A stretch of 64,000 nt of DNA from JAGOFO01 sp964522105. Its GTDB lineage: Bacteria; Myxococcota_A; UBA9042; DTJE01. Numbering within the stretch: the stretch's first letter is position 1; every line of letters begins with the position of its first letter. Positions 1 through 10,000 of the stretch are shown here, piece by piece. The notes under the pieces were generated by a model, which was not told the DNA's origin, ran no database searches, and worked only from the letters and a program-made list of their open reading frames with translations. The position numbers and the translations under genes are program-made. Where the stretch lies: positions 1 through 64,000 of the forward strand of contig CAZFVA010000008.1 in the NCBI GenBank assembly GCA_964522105.1, given 5' to 3'.

Positions 1-20
1 GCAAAGCAGGCCGGAGACTA

Positions 21-1079
21 TTAGTCTACCTCATGGTAGCCAACGACGGTCGCCGGATCGAGGGTGAACTTCACGCACAGGGACGCGGCGTCCATTTCTT
101 CATCTTCGTTCAGATCAAGGTCGAACATCACCGGATAGAACTGTTCGACGGTCTCCATCTGGGCGCACCACGTCGGCGGGTCAAGCTCGGCGCAGCGGTT
201 GTTCATGACGACAAGAACTGCATCGATAATCTCTTTCTTAACAAATCCGGCCAGGACTCCGTTGCTCACGGTCACGCCCGCGTCGGTTTTGGCAACGATA
301 CCGGTAACTTGAACCTGCTTAAGTTCAAGATTCACGGTCATGCCCATGTATGTCAGGGTCGTTTCCATATCCTGCGGACCGGCAATCAACACACCGTCAA
401 CGATCTTCGCGTTCTTGAAGCTGACGCGTGCCTCGCACGCCGAATCCTCGTAGGACATCGGATGAACGTCCAACGCGGTGCTGCCAGTTTCATGAGTACC
501 GGCTTCAAGGATATTAAAGGTGAATGGAGGTGCGTTGAAGAAGTCGGTCACACCGACAAATTCACCCACGGCGCCATCCCAGCCCCAGCCCAGTTGTTCT
601 GTGAAAATCGGGTTCGCAATGTCGGCAACCATCGCCAGAGCATCATCGCCCAGTTCGTCGCCACTGAAGTCGGGGCAGACAGCCTGGTAGTCAGCCAGTT
701 CCTTCGGAATTGAAGCGGTCGCCACTTTTGCGACTGTGGCCCAGGTCGTCGGCAGTGTGCAGGGAACACATTCGCCCTCGACGCACTCCAGATTGACGCA
801 GGTCCCACACTCTCCGCCGCAACCGTCCGGGCCGCATTCCTTGTTCACGCAATTGTAAACGCAGACGTCAGGCTGGACGTCGGTCACGACCGGAATATCA
901 GCGACGACTTCAGGCTCGGTGTCACGCACGACCGGAATGTCATCAACGATCGGCGTGTCCGTAACGACCGTCGTGTCTTCGACCACATCCCCGTTAATCG
1001 TGTCAGTCGGACTATTCAAGGTCCCGCAACCCGAAGCCACAAACATCGAGACCGACACCAGTAGAAGCAGCTTTTTCAT
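21..1079 (-). CDS. Cys-rich surface lipoprotein
   Basis: This is a predicted lipoprotein of 352 residues with no recognised enzymatic domain. The start at 1079 is preceded by AGGGGG with good spacing; an upstream in-frame start at 1124 has no such site. Residues 1-18 form a signal peptide with lipobox VASGC (lipidated Cys18). Residues about 20-70 are an acidic Asp/Val/Thr linker of repeated VxD units, followed by a Cys-rich module containing CGPDGCGGECG, which is characteristic of surface proteins in Myxococcota-like genomes. Near the C-terminus an acidic stretch of alternating Asp/Asn/Glu resembles a calcium-binding loop. It is transcribed away from the acyl-CoA dehydrogenase gene. Function is unknown; surface display is inferred from the lipobox and linker. 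Confidence 0.8.
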   Translation of the reverse strand: MKKLLLLVSVSMFVASGCGTLNSPTDTINGDVVEDTTVVTDTPIVDDIPVVRDTEPEVVADIPVVTDVQPDVCVYNCVNKECGPDGCGGECGTCVNLECVEGECVPCTLPTTWATVAKVATASIPKELADYQAVCPDFSGDELGDDALAMVADIANPIFTEQLGWGWDGAVGEFVGVTDFFNAPPFTFNILEAGTHETGSTALDVHPMSYEDSACEARVSFKNAKIVDGVLIAGPQDMETTLTYMGMTVNLELKQVQVTGIVAKTDAGVTVSNGVLAGFVKKEIIDAVLVVMNNRCAELDPPTWCAQMETVEQFYPVMFDLDLNEDEEMDAASLCVKFTLDPATVVGYHEVD

Positions 1080-1250
1080 CTTTTTTCCCCCTAAAAAGTT
1101 GACCACAAACCCGGCACGATTCATTTTGCAGCAGCTCTGTGGTTAATTGCATTGTCGCAGGAATCGGTTGAAACCGCCAACCGACCGCCCTGGAAAATCT
1201 GTTCAGAAATCCGGAAAGCAGACAATATTCACACCTTTTACAGTAGTCTG

Positions 1251-1279
1251 TTGTCAGGATTCCCCAAACTTACTACACT
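1251..1279 (+). promoter_or_regulatory. Sigma70-type promoter for acyl-CoA dehydrogenase
   Basis: TTGTCA at 1251-1256 and TACACT at 1274-1279 are separated by 17 bases. Transcription would start near 1286, about 43 bases before the chosen ATG, which supports the downstream start of that gene. Confidence 0.5.
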
Positions 1280-1328
1280 GACCTGCCCGGAATTATTACT
1301 GAAAGCAACAGCACGAAAGGAAAAACCC

Positions 1329-2597
1329 ATGTTTGATTACATGATGACCGCCGAGCAACTTAAGATCAGGGACGAGGTGCGTGACTTTGTGAAATGGGTG
1401 CCGCGCCAGATGATTCTGGACATGGATACCGACACGATCAAGTTCCCGAAGGAGTTCCTGCAGGAAGCCGGCAGGCGCAATCTGATGGGGTGCCGCTACC
1501 CGAAGAAATGGGGTGGCCGTGACATGGACTGGGTCGCAACCGGCATAGTCATGGAAGAAGTCGGGACGCTCGGCTATGAATTTGCGTGTGTCTTCGGCGT
1601 CGGCGCAGAGCTGGTCTGCGACGCCATCATGCAGCACGGCACCGACGAACAGAAGGAAAAGTACGTAAAGCCCTTGCTGAAAGGTGAACTTTTTGCGGCG
1701 GAATGTCTTACCGAGCCGCGCGGCGGTTCGGATTTCTTCGGGGCCACCACGAAAGCTGAAGACAAAGGCGATTACTACCTTTTGAACGGTCAGAAACGCT
1801 TTATTGTCGGCGCGGAAGGTGCCGACTTTTTCCTTGTTTACGCCAAAACAAACCCTGAAGCCAAACCGCAGGAATCGATCACCTGTTTCATCGTCGAGCG
1901 CGGCGAAGGCGTCGAAGTCAAGTACCTTTACGGCCTTATGGGGTGCCGTGGCGGCGGAACGGGCCGCCTGATATTCCGCGACGTGAAGGTGCCGAAGGAA
2001 AACGTGGTCGGAAAGGTTCAGGGCGCCTACGCCGTTTTCAACACCATGATGATACCCGAGCGCCTGGGCACGGCCATCATGACGATTGGCGCGGCCAGTG
2101 CGGCCCTTGATATCGCGACAAACTATTCGGCCAAAAGGAAGGCGTTCGGCCAGCCAATCAACCAGTTCGAAGGCGTCAGCTTCCAGATTGCTGAGGCCGT
2201 GATGCTGCTGGATGCTGCCCGCGCGATGGGTTACGTGACTGCCAGGGCGGTTGACGCAGGCGTCGACATGAACCGCGTCAGGCGGATGGTTTCGCAAAGC
2301 AAAAAGTTCATCACCGAGTCATGCCAGAAGGTCGTCCACAACTCGATGCAGGTGATGGGCGGCATCGGATATACCAACGTATTCCCGATTGAACGCATCT
2401 ACCGCGATGTCCGCCTGGCGTCGATCTGGACAGGCACCAGCGAAGTCATGTCAATGATTACGGCCCACGAGTGGTACCGCGAGTATTTTGCTCAAAAGGC
2501 CAGGCACGTCACCCGCGATTTCGAACTGGACGCCCAGGAAGCAAGCGACGATGAAAAAATCTACGACGACGATGACATGTGGAATAAAGGCTGGTAA
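1329..2597 (+). CDS. Acyl-CoA dehydrogenase family protein
   Basis: A 422-residue FAD-dependent acyl-CoA dehydrogenase, expected to introduce a 2,3-double bond into an acyl-CoA and pass electrons to an electron-transfer flavoprotein. The ATG at 1329 follows a GAAAGGA ribosome site; the open frame extends to 1152 but that part overlaps the predicted promoter. The N-terminal helical, middle beta (LTEPRGGSD) and C-terminal helical (RKAFGQPI, QVMGGIGYT) parts are all present. The usual base-bearing IYEGT motif reads IWTGTSEVM, without the Glu. A Glu in IPERLG (about residue 244) sits where isovaleryl-CoA and long-chain dehydrogenases carry their catalytic Glu, so activity is plausible. Substrate cannot be assigned. 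Confidence 0.9.
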   Translation: MFDYMMTAEQLKIRDEVRDFVKWVPRQMILDMDTDTIKFPKEFLQEAGRRNLMGCRYPKKWGGRDMDWVATGIVMEEVGTLGYEFACVFGVGAELVCDAIMQHGTDEQKEKYVKPLLKGELFAAECLTEPRGGSDFFGATTKAEDKGDYYLLNGQKRFIVGAEGADFFLVYAKTNPEAKPQESITCFIVERGEGVEVKYLYGLMGCRGGGTGRLIFRDVKVPKENVVGKVQGAYAVFNTMMIPERLGTAIMTIGAASAALDIATNYSAKRKAFGQPINQFEGVSFQIAEAVMLLDAARAMGYVTARAVDAGVDMNRVRRMVSQSKKFITESCQKVVHNSMQVMGGIGYTNVFPIERIYRDVRLASIWTGTSEVMSMITAHEWYREYFAQKARHVTRDFELDAQEASDDEKIYDDDDMWNKGW

Positions 2598-2616
2598 GAC
2601 GGCAAGGCAGGCACAA

Positions 2617-4089
2617 ATGGTTCGCACCGTTCTGATAGTTTTTTCCGCATTTCTTCTGGGAACTTCCGCTGCATTTGCCGAACCTGGACCACGGGTTGAA
2701 CTGGTTACAGTCGGGCCGGATTTCGCGGAATGGGTGATTGATACGGCTGCGGCGTCAGTCATCGAAGTGGTGGTCACGGACGGCACTACCCAGCAATACG
2801 CAACAGTTACGGCGGTGAAGGGGCGCCTGCACCGCGCCCGGATTGATGGTCTGGTGCCGGGCATCGAGTACCGGTGCGGTATCCAGATCAACGGTCTGGA
2901 TCAGCCTGCAGGAACCTGGTCACCCGCAACGTTCACAACGCTGATACCCCCGGGGAATCTGCTGTTCCGGTTCGCGACGGTAACTGACACCCACGTCGGT
3001 GAAGGCACAGCCGGTCTGGTCGGTGGTACGTCGTACACCGGCTTCACATGGCCGGATGCCGAAAACCCGTACTGGAAATTCACCAACGAAGTTGCCGTTC
3101 GTGAAATCAATGAAGCGGCCGTCGACTTCGTCATCCACAAGGGTGATTTGACCGCCGAGGCCGCACAGGTCGATCTGGAAACCGCGAAGGCCATCTTCGA
3201 CAAGCTGTCGATGCCCTGGTACCCGCTGAGGGGAAACCATGATCGACAGCATGAAGGGGTGGATCGATTCCCGGCAGTTCTTGGCCTGGACCAGACATGG
3301 CGGGCCTTTGACTTCGGCGGGCACCGGTTCCTGCTGCTGGACAGCTCAGACGAAAACGGGTTCGGGACGCTGGACGAGGCCCAGCTGTCATGGGTTGAAG
3401 GCGAACTTCGCGCGGCGGCAGCGGCACGCCAGCCAACATGGGTAGTGCTACACAACGGGGCCTGCGAAGAAAGCGGTTTTTATTCCATTCTGGGTGATCC
3501 GCTGTACCGCCTGGATGACGCGATGGCGGGGGCGTCACCTTTTGTGCTCGGGGTACTGTCGGGCCACTCGCACCGCAACATCAGGCTGGAAGCCATGTAC
3601 GTTCCCGGCGTTCCGTTCGTCGAAACAGCTTCGACCAAGGAGTTCCCCGGAATGTGGACCGAGGTCCGGGTCTATTCGGAAGGCTGGATGCAGATTGCGC
3701 ACGTCATTGACTGCCCCGAATGTCGCGAGTGGTACGACATGACGGCAGGCGAATACAACGGTCACGCAGAAGAAATGCAGGTGGGGCGGCTCGAAGATCG
3801 CTGCTTTGTCGTCCCGTTCGACGCCGCGCTGATGCCCCCTCCCGACATAGGCCCTGAACTTGCACCTGAACTGGCTCCTGAACCTATGCCCGACGTCAGC
3901 CCCGAACTGGTCGCCGATATTGTGGCGGCACAAGACACTGGCGGCACCGACCTGCAAACAACTGGCGGGTCAGGCGGATGCAACACTTCAAAGGCCGGCG
4001 GCCCCGCCGGATACTTCGCTCTGCTGTTGCTGGCCATCGGCCTTGCCGCAATCAGGAAGACTGCCCCGCACGAACGGCCCCTTTCTTGA
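2617..4089 (+). CDS. Secreted metallophosphoesterase with MYXO-CTERM-like tail
   Basis: A 490-residue calcineurin-type metallophosphoesterase exported from the cytoplasm. The ATG at 2617 opens a clear signal peptide ending near ALA/AFA; earlier in-frame starts lie inside the preceding gene. The N-terminal 100 residues look like a fibronectin III-like or purple-phosphatase-type beta domain. The metal-binding blocks are all visible: DTH, HKGD, GNHD, a lone His in VLHNG, and GHSH. A Pro/Glu linker (PELAPELAPEP) leads to GGCNTS, a hydrophobic helix and a basic end, a layout like the MYXO-CTERM surface-sorting tail but with a single Cys. It starts 19 bases after the dehydrogenase and is probably co-transcribed. 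Its phosphoester substrate is unknown. Confidence 0.85.
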   Translation: MVRTVLIVFSAFLLGTSAAFAEPGPRVELVTVGPDFAEWVIDTAAASVIEVVVTDGTTQQYATVTAVKGRLHRARIDGLVPGIEYRCGIQINGLDQPAGTWSPATFTTLIPPGNLLFRFATVTDTHVGEGTAGLVGGTSYTGFTWPDAENPYWKFTNEVAVREINEAAVDFVIHKGDLTAEAAQVDLETAKAIFDKLSMPWYPLRGNHDRQHEGVDRFPAVLGLDQTWRAFDFGGHRFLLLDSSDENGFGTLDEAQLSWVEGELRAAAAARQPTWVVLHNGACEESGFYSILGDPLYRLDDAMAGASPFVLGVLSGHSHRNIRLEAMYVPGVPFVETASTKEFPGMWTEVRVYSEGWMQIAHVIDCPECREWYDMTAGEYNGHAEEMQVGRLEDRCFVVPFDAALMPPPDIGPELAPELAPEPMPDVSPELVADIVAAQDTGGTDLQTTGGSGGCNTSKAGGPAGYFALLLLAIGLAAIRKTAPHERPLS

Positions 4090-4115
4090 CAACAATACAA
4101 ATGTAAATAGATACT
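4086..4115 (+). promoter_or_regulatory. Upstream promoter candidate of the chemosensory operon
   Basis: A perfect TTGACA (4086-4091), overlapping the stop codon of the phosphoesterase gene, is followed after 18 bases by GATACT (4110-4115, four of six consensus bases). It would be the distal member of a tandem promoter pair. Confidence 0.4.
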
Positions 4116-4149
4116 TCAGACGGGGATCCTTCGGTGCGGTCGGCTTAAA

Positions 4150-4177
4150 TTGACTTGTTAAGTCCAGCTTTTTTAAT
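4150..4177 (+). promoter_or_regulatory. Proximal promoter of the chemosensory operon
   Basis: TTGACT (4150-4155) and TTTAAT (4172-4177) are separated by 16 bases, each matching five of six consensus positions. The predicted start near 4184 leaves a leader of about 25 bases carrying the AAGGAG site of the first gene. Confidence 0.6.
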
Positions 4178-4209
4178 CTAGGTTTGTTTTATCTCAGTAA
4201 GGAGTCGGT

Positions 4210-5442
4210 ATGAGCAATGGGAATGAGCGTATCCGGGTAGTGCTGGTGGGCGGTGGACACGGGGCGGCGTTGGTCATCTCCAACTTCTGCGCCATGCCAT
4301 CGGTTGAACTGTGCGGTGTTACAGACATCCAGCCACAGGCACCGGGAATGGTGATGGCCCACGCAAACGGCATCCCGTGCTTCGCTGACATTCCCAGCAT
4401 GCTTGCCGTGAAAAACATAAATCTGGTCTTTGAATTGACCGGAATCGCGTCAGTCCTTCAGCAGACCCGTGATTCCCTGCAGGAAGGCCAGGCGCTGGTC
4501 CCGGCCCAGGCCACCAAATTGATGTTCGATATGCTGGATCTGATGACATCCCGCCAGCGGGTCGTTCAGGAAGGCATTCAGACCGGCATGACCGATTTGA
4601 CTCGCGTAGTACAGGAACTGGAACATATCGCCAGCGAATCCGGCAGCAAAACCAACGCGATTGCAGGGGACACCACCGGTGTTACCGATGCGGCGGAACA
4701 GATGTCATCACTGATGACGGCTCTGGCGATTTCGACGTCGCAGGGTCGCAACAGCATGAACTCGGTCGCCAAATCGACTGAAGAAATGAGCACAACGGTA
4801 TCAGAAATCGCACGCAACGCTGAACGCGCCCGTGGCGTAACCAGACTGGCCGTGGAAAGTGCCGATGGTGCATCAAGAAAAGTTTCCGAGCTGGGACTGT
4901 CAGCCAAACAGATAAGTAAAGTCACTGAAACCATAGCTGAAATTGCAGAGCAGACCAAGCTTCTGGCCCTGAACGCGACGATTGAAGCGGCGCGCGCCGG
5001 GGAAGCCGGTAAAGGCTTCGCGGTAGTCGCCAGCGAAGTAAAGGAACTGGCCAAGCAGACGAACGCGGCCACCGCCGACATCCGCATGAAGACAGAAGCC
5101 ATTCAGGAAGCAACGGCCGGCACAATTGCGGAAATCGGCACCATCAACAAAGTAATCGCAGACGTTAACGACATCGTGACCATCATCGCGTCGGCTGTTG
5201 AAGAGCAGTCAATTGCGACACGGGACATGTCCCGCAGCGCCTCGGAAGTATCCAGCGGGATTGACGAAATCAGCACCAGCGTGACCCAGGTCGCTGACGT
5301 GGCCAGAACTGTGGCCCGCAATGTCAGCACGGTCAACGTCAACCTTGAAGGGTTGAAGGGGCTGTCGGCCAAACTGAACGAAGCGGCGAAGCTGGTCGAG
5401 GAGGCCAGTTCACGCCTTGCAACCATAGTCAGTACAAAGTAG
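4210..5442 (+). CDS. Soluble methyl-accepting chemotaxis protein with N-terminal Rossmann domain
   Basis: A 410-residue cytoplasmic chemoreceptor with no membrane segment. The first ~120 residues are a dinucleotide-binding-like Rossmann fold: VGGGHG glycine loop at about residues 13-18, an Asp at the end of the second strand in GVTDIQ, and FELTG at a later strand. This resembles the oxidoreductase-type N-terminal domains of some deltaproteobacterial histidine kinases. The rest is a coiled-coil MCP signalling domain with the conserved hairpin tip EQTKLLALNATIEAARAGE near residue 250. AAGGAG precedes the ATG. It heads the operon, so it is the likely input to the downstream CheA/CheW. The ligand (a nucleotide, cofactor or metabolite) is inferred, not shown. 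Confidence 0.9.
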   Translation: MSNGNERIRVVLVGGGHGAALVISNFCAMPSVELCGVTDIQPQAPGMVMAHANGIPCFADIPSMLAVKNINLVFELTGIASVLQQTRDSLQEGQALVPAQATKLMFDMLDLMTSRQRVVQEGIQTGMTDLTRVVQELEHIASESGSKTNAIAGDTTGVTDAAEQMSSLMTALAISTSQGRNSMNSVAKSTEEMSTTVSEIARNAERARGVTRLAVESADGASRKVSELGLSAKQISKVTETIAEIAEQTKLLALNATIEAARAGEAGKGFAVVASEVKELAKQTNAATADIRMKTEAIQEATAGTIAEIGTINKVIADVNDIVTIIASAVEEQSIATRDMSRSASEVSSGIDEISTSVTQVADVARTVARNVSTVNVNLEGLKGLSAKLNEAAKLVEEASSRLATIVSTK

Positions 5443-5487
5443 CGCGTTACGGATGTATGGGCGGGCATCGGCCCCGGGGGTTGCTCC

Positions 5488-6765
5488 ATGAACGTGCTGC
5501 TTATTGAAGACAGTCAATTCTACGGTTCGCTGGTCCGCAACAGGCTGATCAGTGAATTAGGGGCGCAGGTCTCGTGGGCCAGAAGCCTGGCCGAAACGCA
5601 GACACTTCTGGACAGTGCCACAAGTCCATTCCTGCTGGCTGTCGTCGACTTGAACCTGGCTGACGCGCCTAACGGCGAAGCCCTGGACGTAGTCCTGGAA
5701 ACCGGTACCCCGGCAGTAGTCCTTTCAGGCGAACTGAGCGACGAGACACGCGATGCCATCTGGGCGAAACGGGTCGTTGACTACGTCATAAAAGAAGGGC
5801 CCCAGGCAATTGAATATGTCGTGGACCTGGTCAAGCGACTGTCTACCAACCACCTGATCAAAGTTCTGGTAGTCGATGATTCAACAGTTTCGCGGGCGCA
5901 CCTGTGCTCGCTGCTTCATCTGCACCGCTACCAGGTGTTTGAGGCGGAAAGCGGCGAGATGGCCCTGGATGTCCTGAAAGAACACTCCGACATTTCCCTG
6001 ATGCTGACAGACTACAACATGCCCGGCATGAACGGATTTCAACTGGTGCAGGCGGTGCGTAAAACGCATCGCCGGGAGCGCCTGACAATCATCGGCATAT
6101 CGGCGTTCGGCAGCGGATACGTGTCGGCGCGCTTTCTGAAATCCGGCGCAAACGACTTCCTGTATAAGCCATCGCTGGCCGAAGAATTCTTCTGCCGCAT
6201 TTCTGAAAACGTCCGAGCGCTGGAAAGGATTCGCAGCCTCGAGGAAATGGCTTCGCACGATTATCTGACCGGCCTGTTCAACCGACGTTACTTCTTCACG
6301 ACCGGCCAGAAGTTTTTTGCCAACGAGAAGCGCGGCAACATTACTCTGGCACTGGCAATGCTGGACATCGACCACTTCAAGCAAATCAATGACAAGTATG
6401 GACATGATGCCGGCGATCAGGTGCTGCGTCAGGTCTCGGCGATTCTGGCGGCGCGTTTCCGTGATTCAGATATCCTGGCCCGCGTGGGCGGCGAGGAATT
6501 TGCGGTACTGTTGTCCAACGCCAGCAAGGATCACATAGAAGCGATTTTTGATGAAGTACTGCGCAAGGTCGAGGCGCTGGAAGTACCGTACGGCGACCAC
6601 GTCATCCGCACAACGATCAGCGTAGGTCTGAACATCAGACCTGCCGAGACACTTCATGAATTCTTTACCAACGCCGACAAGCTGCTGTACATGGCCAAAG
6701 CTACAGGCCGTAACCGCGTGATATGCGACCGCGGTAATCAGGTTTCAGGGGAAAAAGAATGCTGA
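5488..6765 (+). CDS. REC-REC-GGDEF diguanylate cyclase (PleD-like)
   Basis: A 425-residue response regulator predicted to make cyclic di-GMP. The first receiver spans about residues 1-118 (E7/D8 acidic pair, phospho-acceptor D54, K102). The second spans about 125-245 (D130/D131, phospho-acceptor D175, K228). A GGDEF domain follows at about 255-420 with active-site GGEEF at 334-338. The inhibitory-site motif RxxD (R325-D328) stands exactly five residues before GGEEF, so feedback inhibition is expected. The order is that of PleD. It follows the receptor gene by 45 bases and overlaps the STAS gene, so CheA probably phosphorylates it. That partnership is inferred from operon position. Confidence 0.93.
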   Translation: MNVLLIEDSQFYGSLVRNRLISELGAQVSWARSLAETQTLLDSATSPFLLAVVDLNLADAPNGEALDVVLETGTPAVVLSGELSDETRDAIWAKRVVDYVIKEGPQAIEYVVDLVKRLSTNHLIKVLVVDDSTVSRAHLCSLLHLHRYQVFEAESGEMALDVLKEHSDISLMLTDYNMPGMNGFQLVQAVRKTHRRERLTIIGISAFGSGYVSARFLKSGANDFLYKPSLAEEFFCRISENVRALERIRSLEEMASHDYLTGLFNRRYFFTTGQKFFANEKRGNITLALAMLDIDHFKQINDKYGHDAGDQVLRQVSAILAARFRDSDILARVGGEEFAVLLSNASKDHIEAIFDEVLRKVEALEVPYGDHVIRTTISVGLNIRPAETLHEFFTNADKLLYMAKATGRNRVICDRGNQVSGEKEC

Positions 6766-7043
6766 ATGTTCAGCGCAGGTCCAGTGCGGAAATCGGTTTT
6801 TCGGGCGAAGCGGATCTTGCCAATGCGGAAGCCTTCAGGCGCGCCCTTCTGGAAGTCATTGATGCGCCTGGGGAAATCAGGCTCTGCTTCGCCGATCTGA
6901 ACGAAATGGACACAGCCGGCCTGCAGATTCTGCTGGCCTTCGCGCGGGCACGCGGACGTGAAGGTGTGCGCATCCTTGAATGTCCCGAGACGTTGCGCAG
7001 GCGTATTCGCCTGGCTGGCCTTGCAACCTGGATACCGGTCTGA
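6759..7043 (+). CDS. STAS-domain protein
   Basis: A 94-residue single STAS domain, of the fold used by anti-anti-sigma factors. The ATG overlaps the end of the diguanylate cyclase gene by seven bases and is preceded by AGGGG, indicating translational coupling. The usual phosphorylatable Asp-Ser-Ser-Gly-Leu turn reads MDTAGLQ, so a Thr takes the Ser position. STAS proteins of this size recur inside chemosensory operons, where they may act as adaptor or phosphorylation partner. No anti-sigma kinase is encoded nearby. The role in this pathway is unknown. Confidence 0.8.
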   Translation: MLNVQRRSSAEIGFSGEADLANAEAFRRALLEVIDAPGEIRLCFADLNEMDTAGLQILLAFARARGREGVRILECPETLRRRIRLAGLATWIPV

Positions 7044-7081
7044 CGGCACAGTCGGGACGGTAAATTAATAACGGTGGGTCG

Positions 7082-10000
7082 ATGGCGCCGGCATCAGAAT
7101 TTCTTGATTTGTTCGTACAGGAAGCGACGGAAATGGTGCGCGAACTCGAGCAGGGCCTGATCCTGCTGGAACGCCAGCCAAAAGATCCCGCAATCATAAA
7201 TCGAGTGTTCCGGGCAGTACACACGCTGAAAGGCAACGCCGGAATTGTCGGCCTGGAAACACTGGCGATTCTGGCGCACGCGATGGAAACGCTGCTGGAC
7301 GGAATTCGCAAAGGACGGATAGACACCAACGAACAAGTCTTCACAACGCTGCTGGCCGGATCGGATCTAATCCGTTTCATGGTGGAAGACGCCCGTTCGC
7401 CGATGCCTGCGGACAAATCAGTCGAAGTACAGAACCTTAAATCTCAACTTGAGGCCCTCAACATACCGTCCAGAGAGTCACCGCAGTCTGATTCGAAGCC
7501 GAAAGACGCGCCGGTGGCAGTGCCGCGCTTCAGCATCAGTATGCAATTCGCTGAAAATGTTATGGAAGGCGGACATGACCCGGTGCTGCTGCTGGACGAA
7601 CTGACCCAGCTCGGGACGCTTGAAACGGCAGTGGCCCACATTAACGACTTACCGGATCTGCGTTCGATGGACGTAAGACGCGCTTACCTGAGCTGGGACG
7701 TAATACTGGCCTGCCCGCGCGGTCGCAAAGCGGTTGACGACCTGTTCGCCTTCCTGCCCGGGGGAAACCGCATAGATATCCAGCCGTATGACGCAAAAGC
7801 ACATGCCGTGAAAACTGTTCCGGACCAGCAGATTCAGGCTGTCCGTTCGGTACCTGCTGAACCGGTCAGGATTGAAGCTGGAATTCCTTCAGGTATCGAC
7901 GCAGTCGAAACGCCAGCAATCCCGCAGGTGGCCCGACCTTCTGAAAATGTTCAGCCGGCACAGGATCAGAACAGGGCAGACACTGTTCGTGTAAACATCA
8001 AGGTCCTTGACCGCCTGATGACCCTTGCCGGTGAAATGGTCCTTACACGCAACCAACTGGTCCAGAGCACCAAAGATGAAAACCTTGCCAAAATTGAACG
8101 CGCAACCCAGCGTGTGGACTTGATAACTGCTGAACTGCAGGACGCGGTGATGGCCGCACGCATGCAGTCGATCCACGTCGTGTTCGACAAGTTTCAGCGG
8201 TCGGTGCGCGACCTGGCCCGTGACCTGGGCAAACGTGTGCGACTGGTGATTGACGACGAAGGCGTTGAGCTGGACAAGACCGTTATCGAGGCGATCGCGG
8301 ACCCGATGGCTCACCTGGTTCGAAACGCTCTGGATCACGGTATTGAAACACCGGAAAGGCGCATCGCGGCAGGCAAACCGCCGGAAGGCACCTTGAAGTT
8401 ACGCGCATGGCACGCGGCGGGACAGGTAATTGTAGATATAGTTGACGACGGTCGCGGCATTGATGCGGAACAGGTCAAGGCGAAAGCCGTAAAAATGGGC
8501 ATCATCAGCGTTGAAGAGGCCCGGGCATTATCCGCCAGAGCTGCCCGCGAACTGATTTTCCGCCCCGGATTCACGACGACCGATACGATTACGCAGGTTT
8601 CAGGCAGGGGCGTCGGCCTTGATATCGTGACGGCCAACCTTTCAGCGATCGGCGGTAGTGTACGTGTTGAATCCGAGCCAGGTCACGGCTGTGCGTTCCG
8701 GATACGCCTGCCGCTTACACTGGCCATCGTTCCAACGCTGCTGGTCGAAGCCGAAGGCGAACGTTTTGCAATTCCGCAGGTCAACCTGATCGAACTGGTG
8801 CGGGTACGGGCCGCTGATGTCGCTGCGCGCATTGAACGCGTTGGCGGCGTGGACGTAATGCGTGTCCGCGAACATCTGGTGCCGGTCGTGCGTCTGCGGG
8901 ACACGCTCGGAATCGAAAATCCCACATTTACCAGCAAAGATTCCGGTGAACGACAGATCGAACGCCGTCAATTACTGGCCGACCGCCGAACGATCGATGC
9001 CGGTAACAAAGGTACTCAAGCCGAAAGCCGCGGAAACGACAGTCATATTTCGGAACGACGAGGTACCGCTGATCGACGCTCATCTTTTGCCAGCGCGGTC
9101 AATCTGGCTGTCATACAAGCCGGGGACGATTCATACGGCCTGGTCGTTGACAGCATGCTGGATTCGATTGAAATCGTGGTCAAGCCGCTTGGCCGGAACC
9201 TGAATGAAAGCCAGTGCTATGCGGGCGCGACAGTTCTGGGCGATGGCCGCGCCGCGCTGATTCTTGATGTAATCGGGCTGGGGCGTAAAGCAAATATTTC
9301 CCACAAGGCTGCGGTTGCCGGTCAAAAGAACGAACAGACCGAGGCTGCAGAGATCGTCGAAAAGCTTGCGGTACTGCTGGTCGAGGGCGGAAACAACGAA
9401 CTGTTCGGCGTACCGCTGGATTTGGTCGAGCGCATCCGCAAAGTGTCACGCACCGAATTGTCGGTCGTCGGCGGTAAACGCGTACTGCGCGGGACAAAAA
9501 CTACGACGCCGGTCTTTTCAGCCGACGAGTTCTTCCCGGCCAGCCCGCTGCCGGACAACGACTGCCTGCACGTAATCCTGTTCCGCGCAGGACAGCGCGA
9601 ATATGGATTACTGGCATCTGATGTGACCGACATCATTGAAATTGACGCCGATTTTGACATGCAGACACACCGCCAGCGCGGAGTCTGCGGATCATCCATC
9701 CTTGGCGATCGCGTCCTGCTCGTTCTGGATCTGCGCGAAATGCTCGGTGTCGGGCGCGCGGAAGTACAAGCTGGTTCAGCGGCCACGGACGGCTCCCCCG
9801 GCCGTCGCAAGCGACTTCTGGTTGTTGAAGATTCAACATTCTTTTTGAATCATATCGCGGCCTTTATTGAAGAAGCCGGCTACGAGACGGTAAAGGCCGA
9901 AAACGGCGCCATCGGGCTGGAAAAGCTGACGCAGGCCACCGAACCTTTTGACCTGATAGTGACGGACATCGAGATGCCCGAGATGGATGGCTTCGAGATG

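Noticed and set aside
33..713. 226-codon plus-strand frame opposite the Cys-rich lipoprotein
   Set aside because: No domain, no signal and low-complexity basic sequence; the minus-strand lipoprotein is convincing.
1296..2297. 333-codon open frame antisense to the acyl-CoA dehydrogenase gene
   Set aside because: It is a shadow of the real gene with His/Asp-rich, domain-free sequence.
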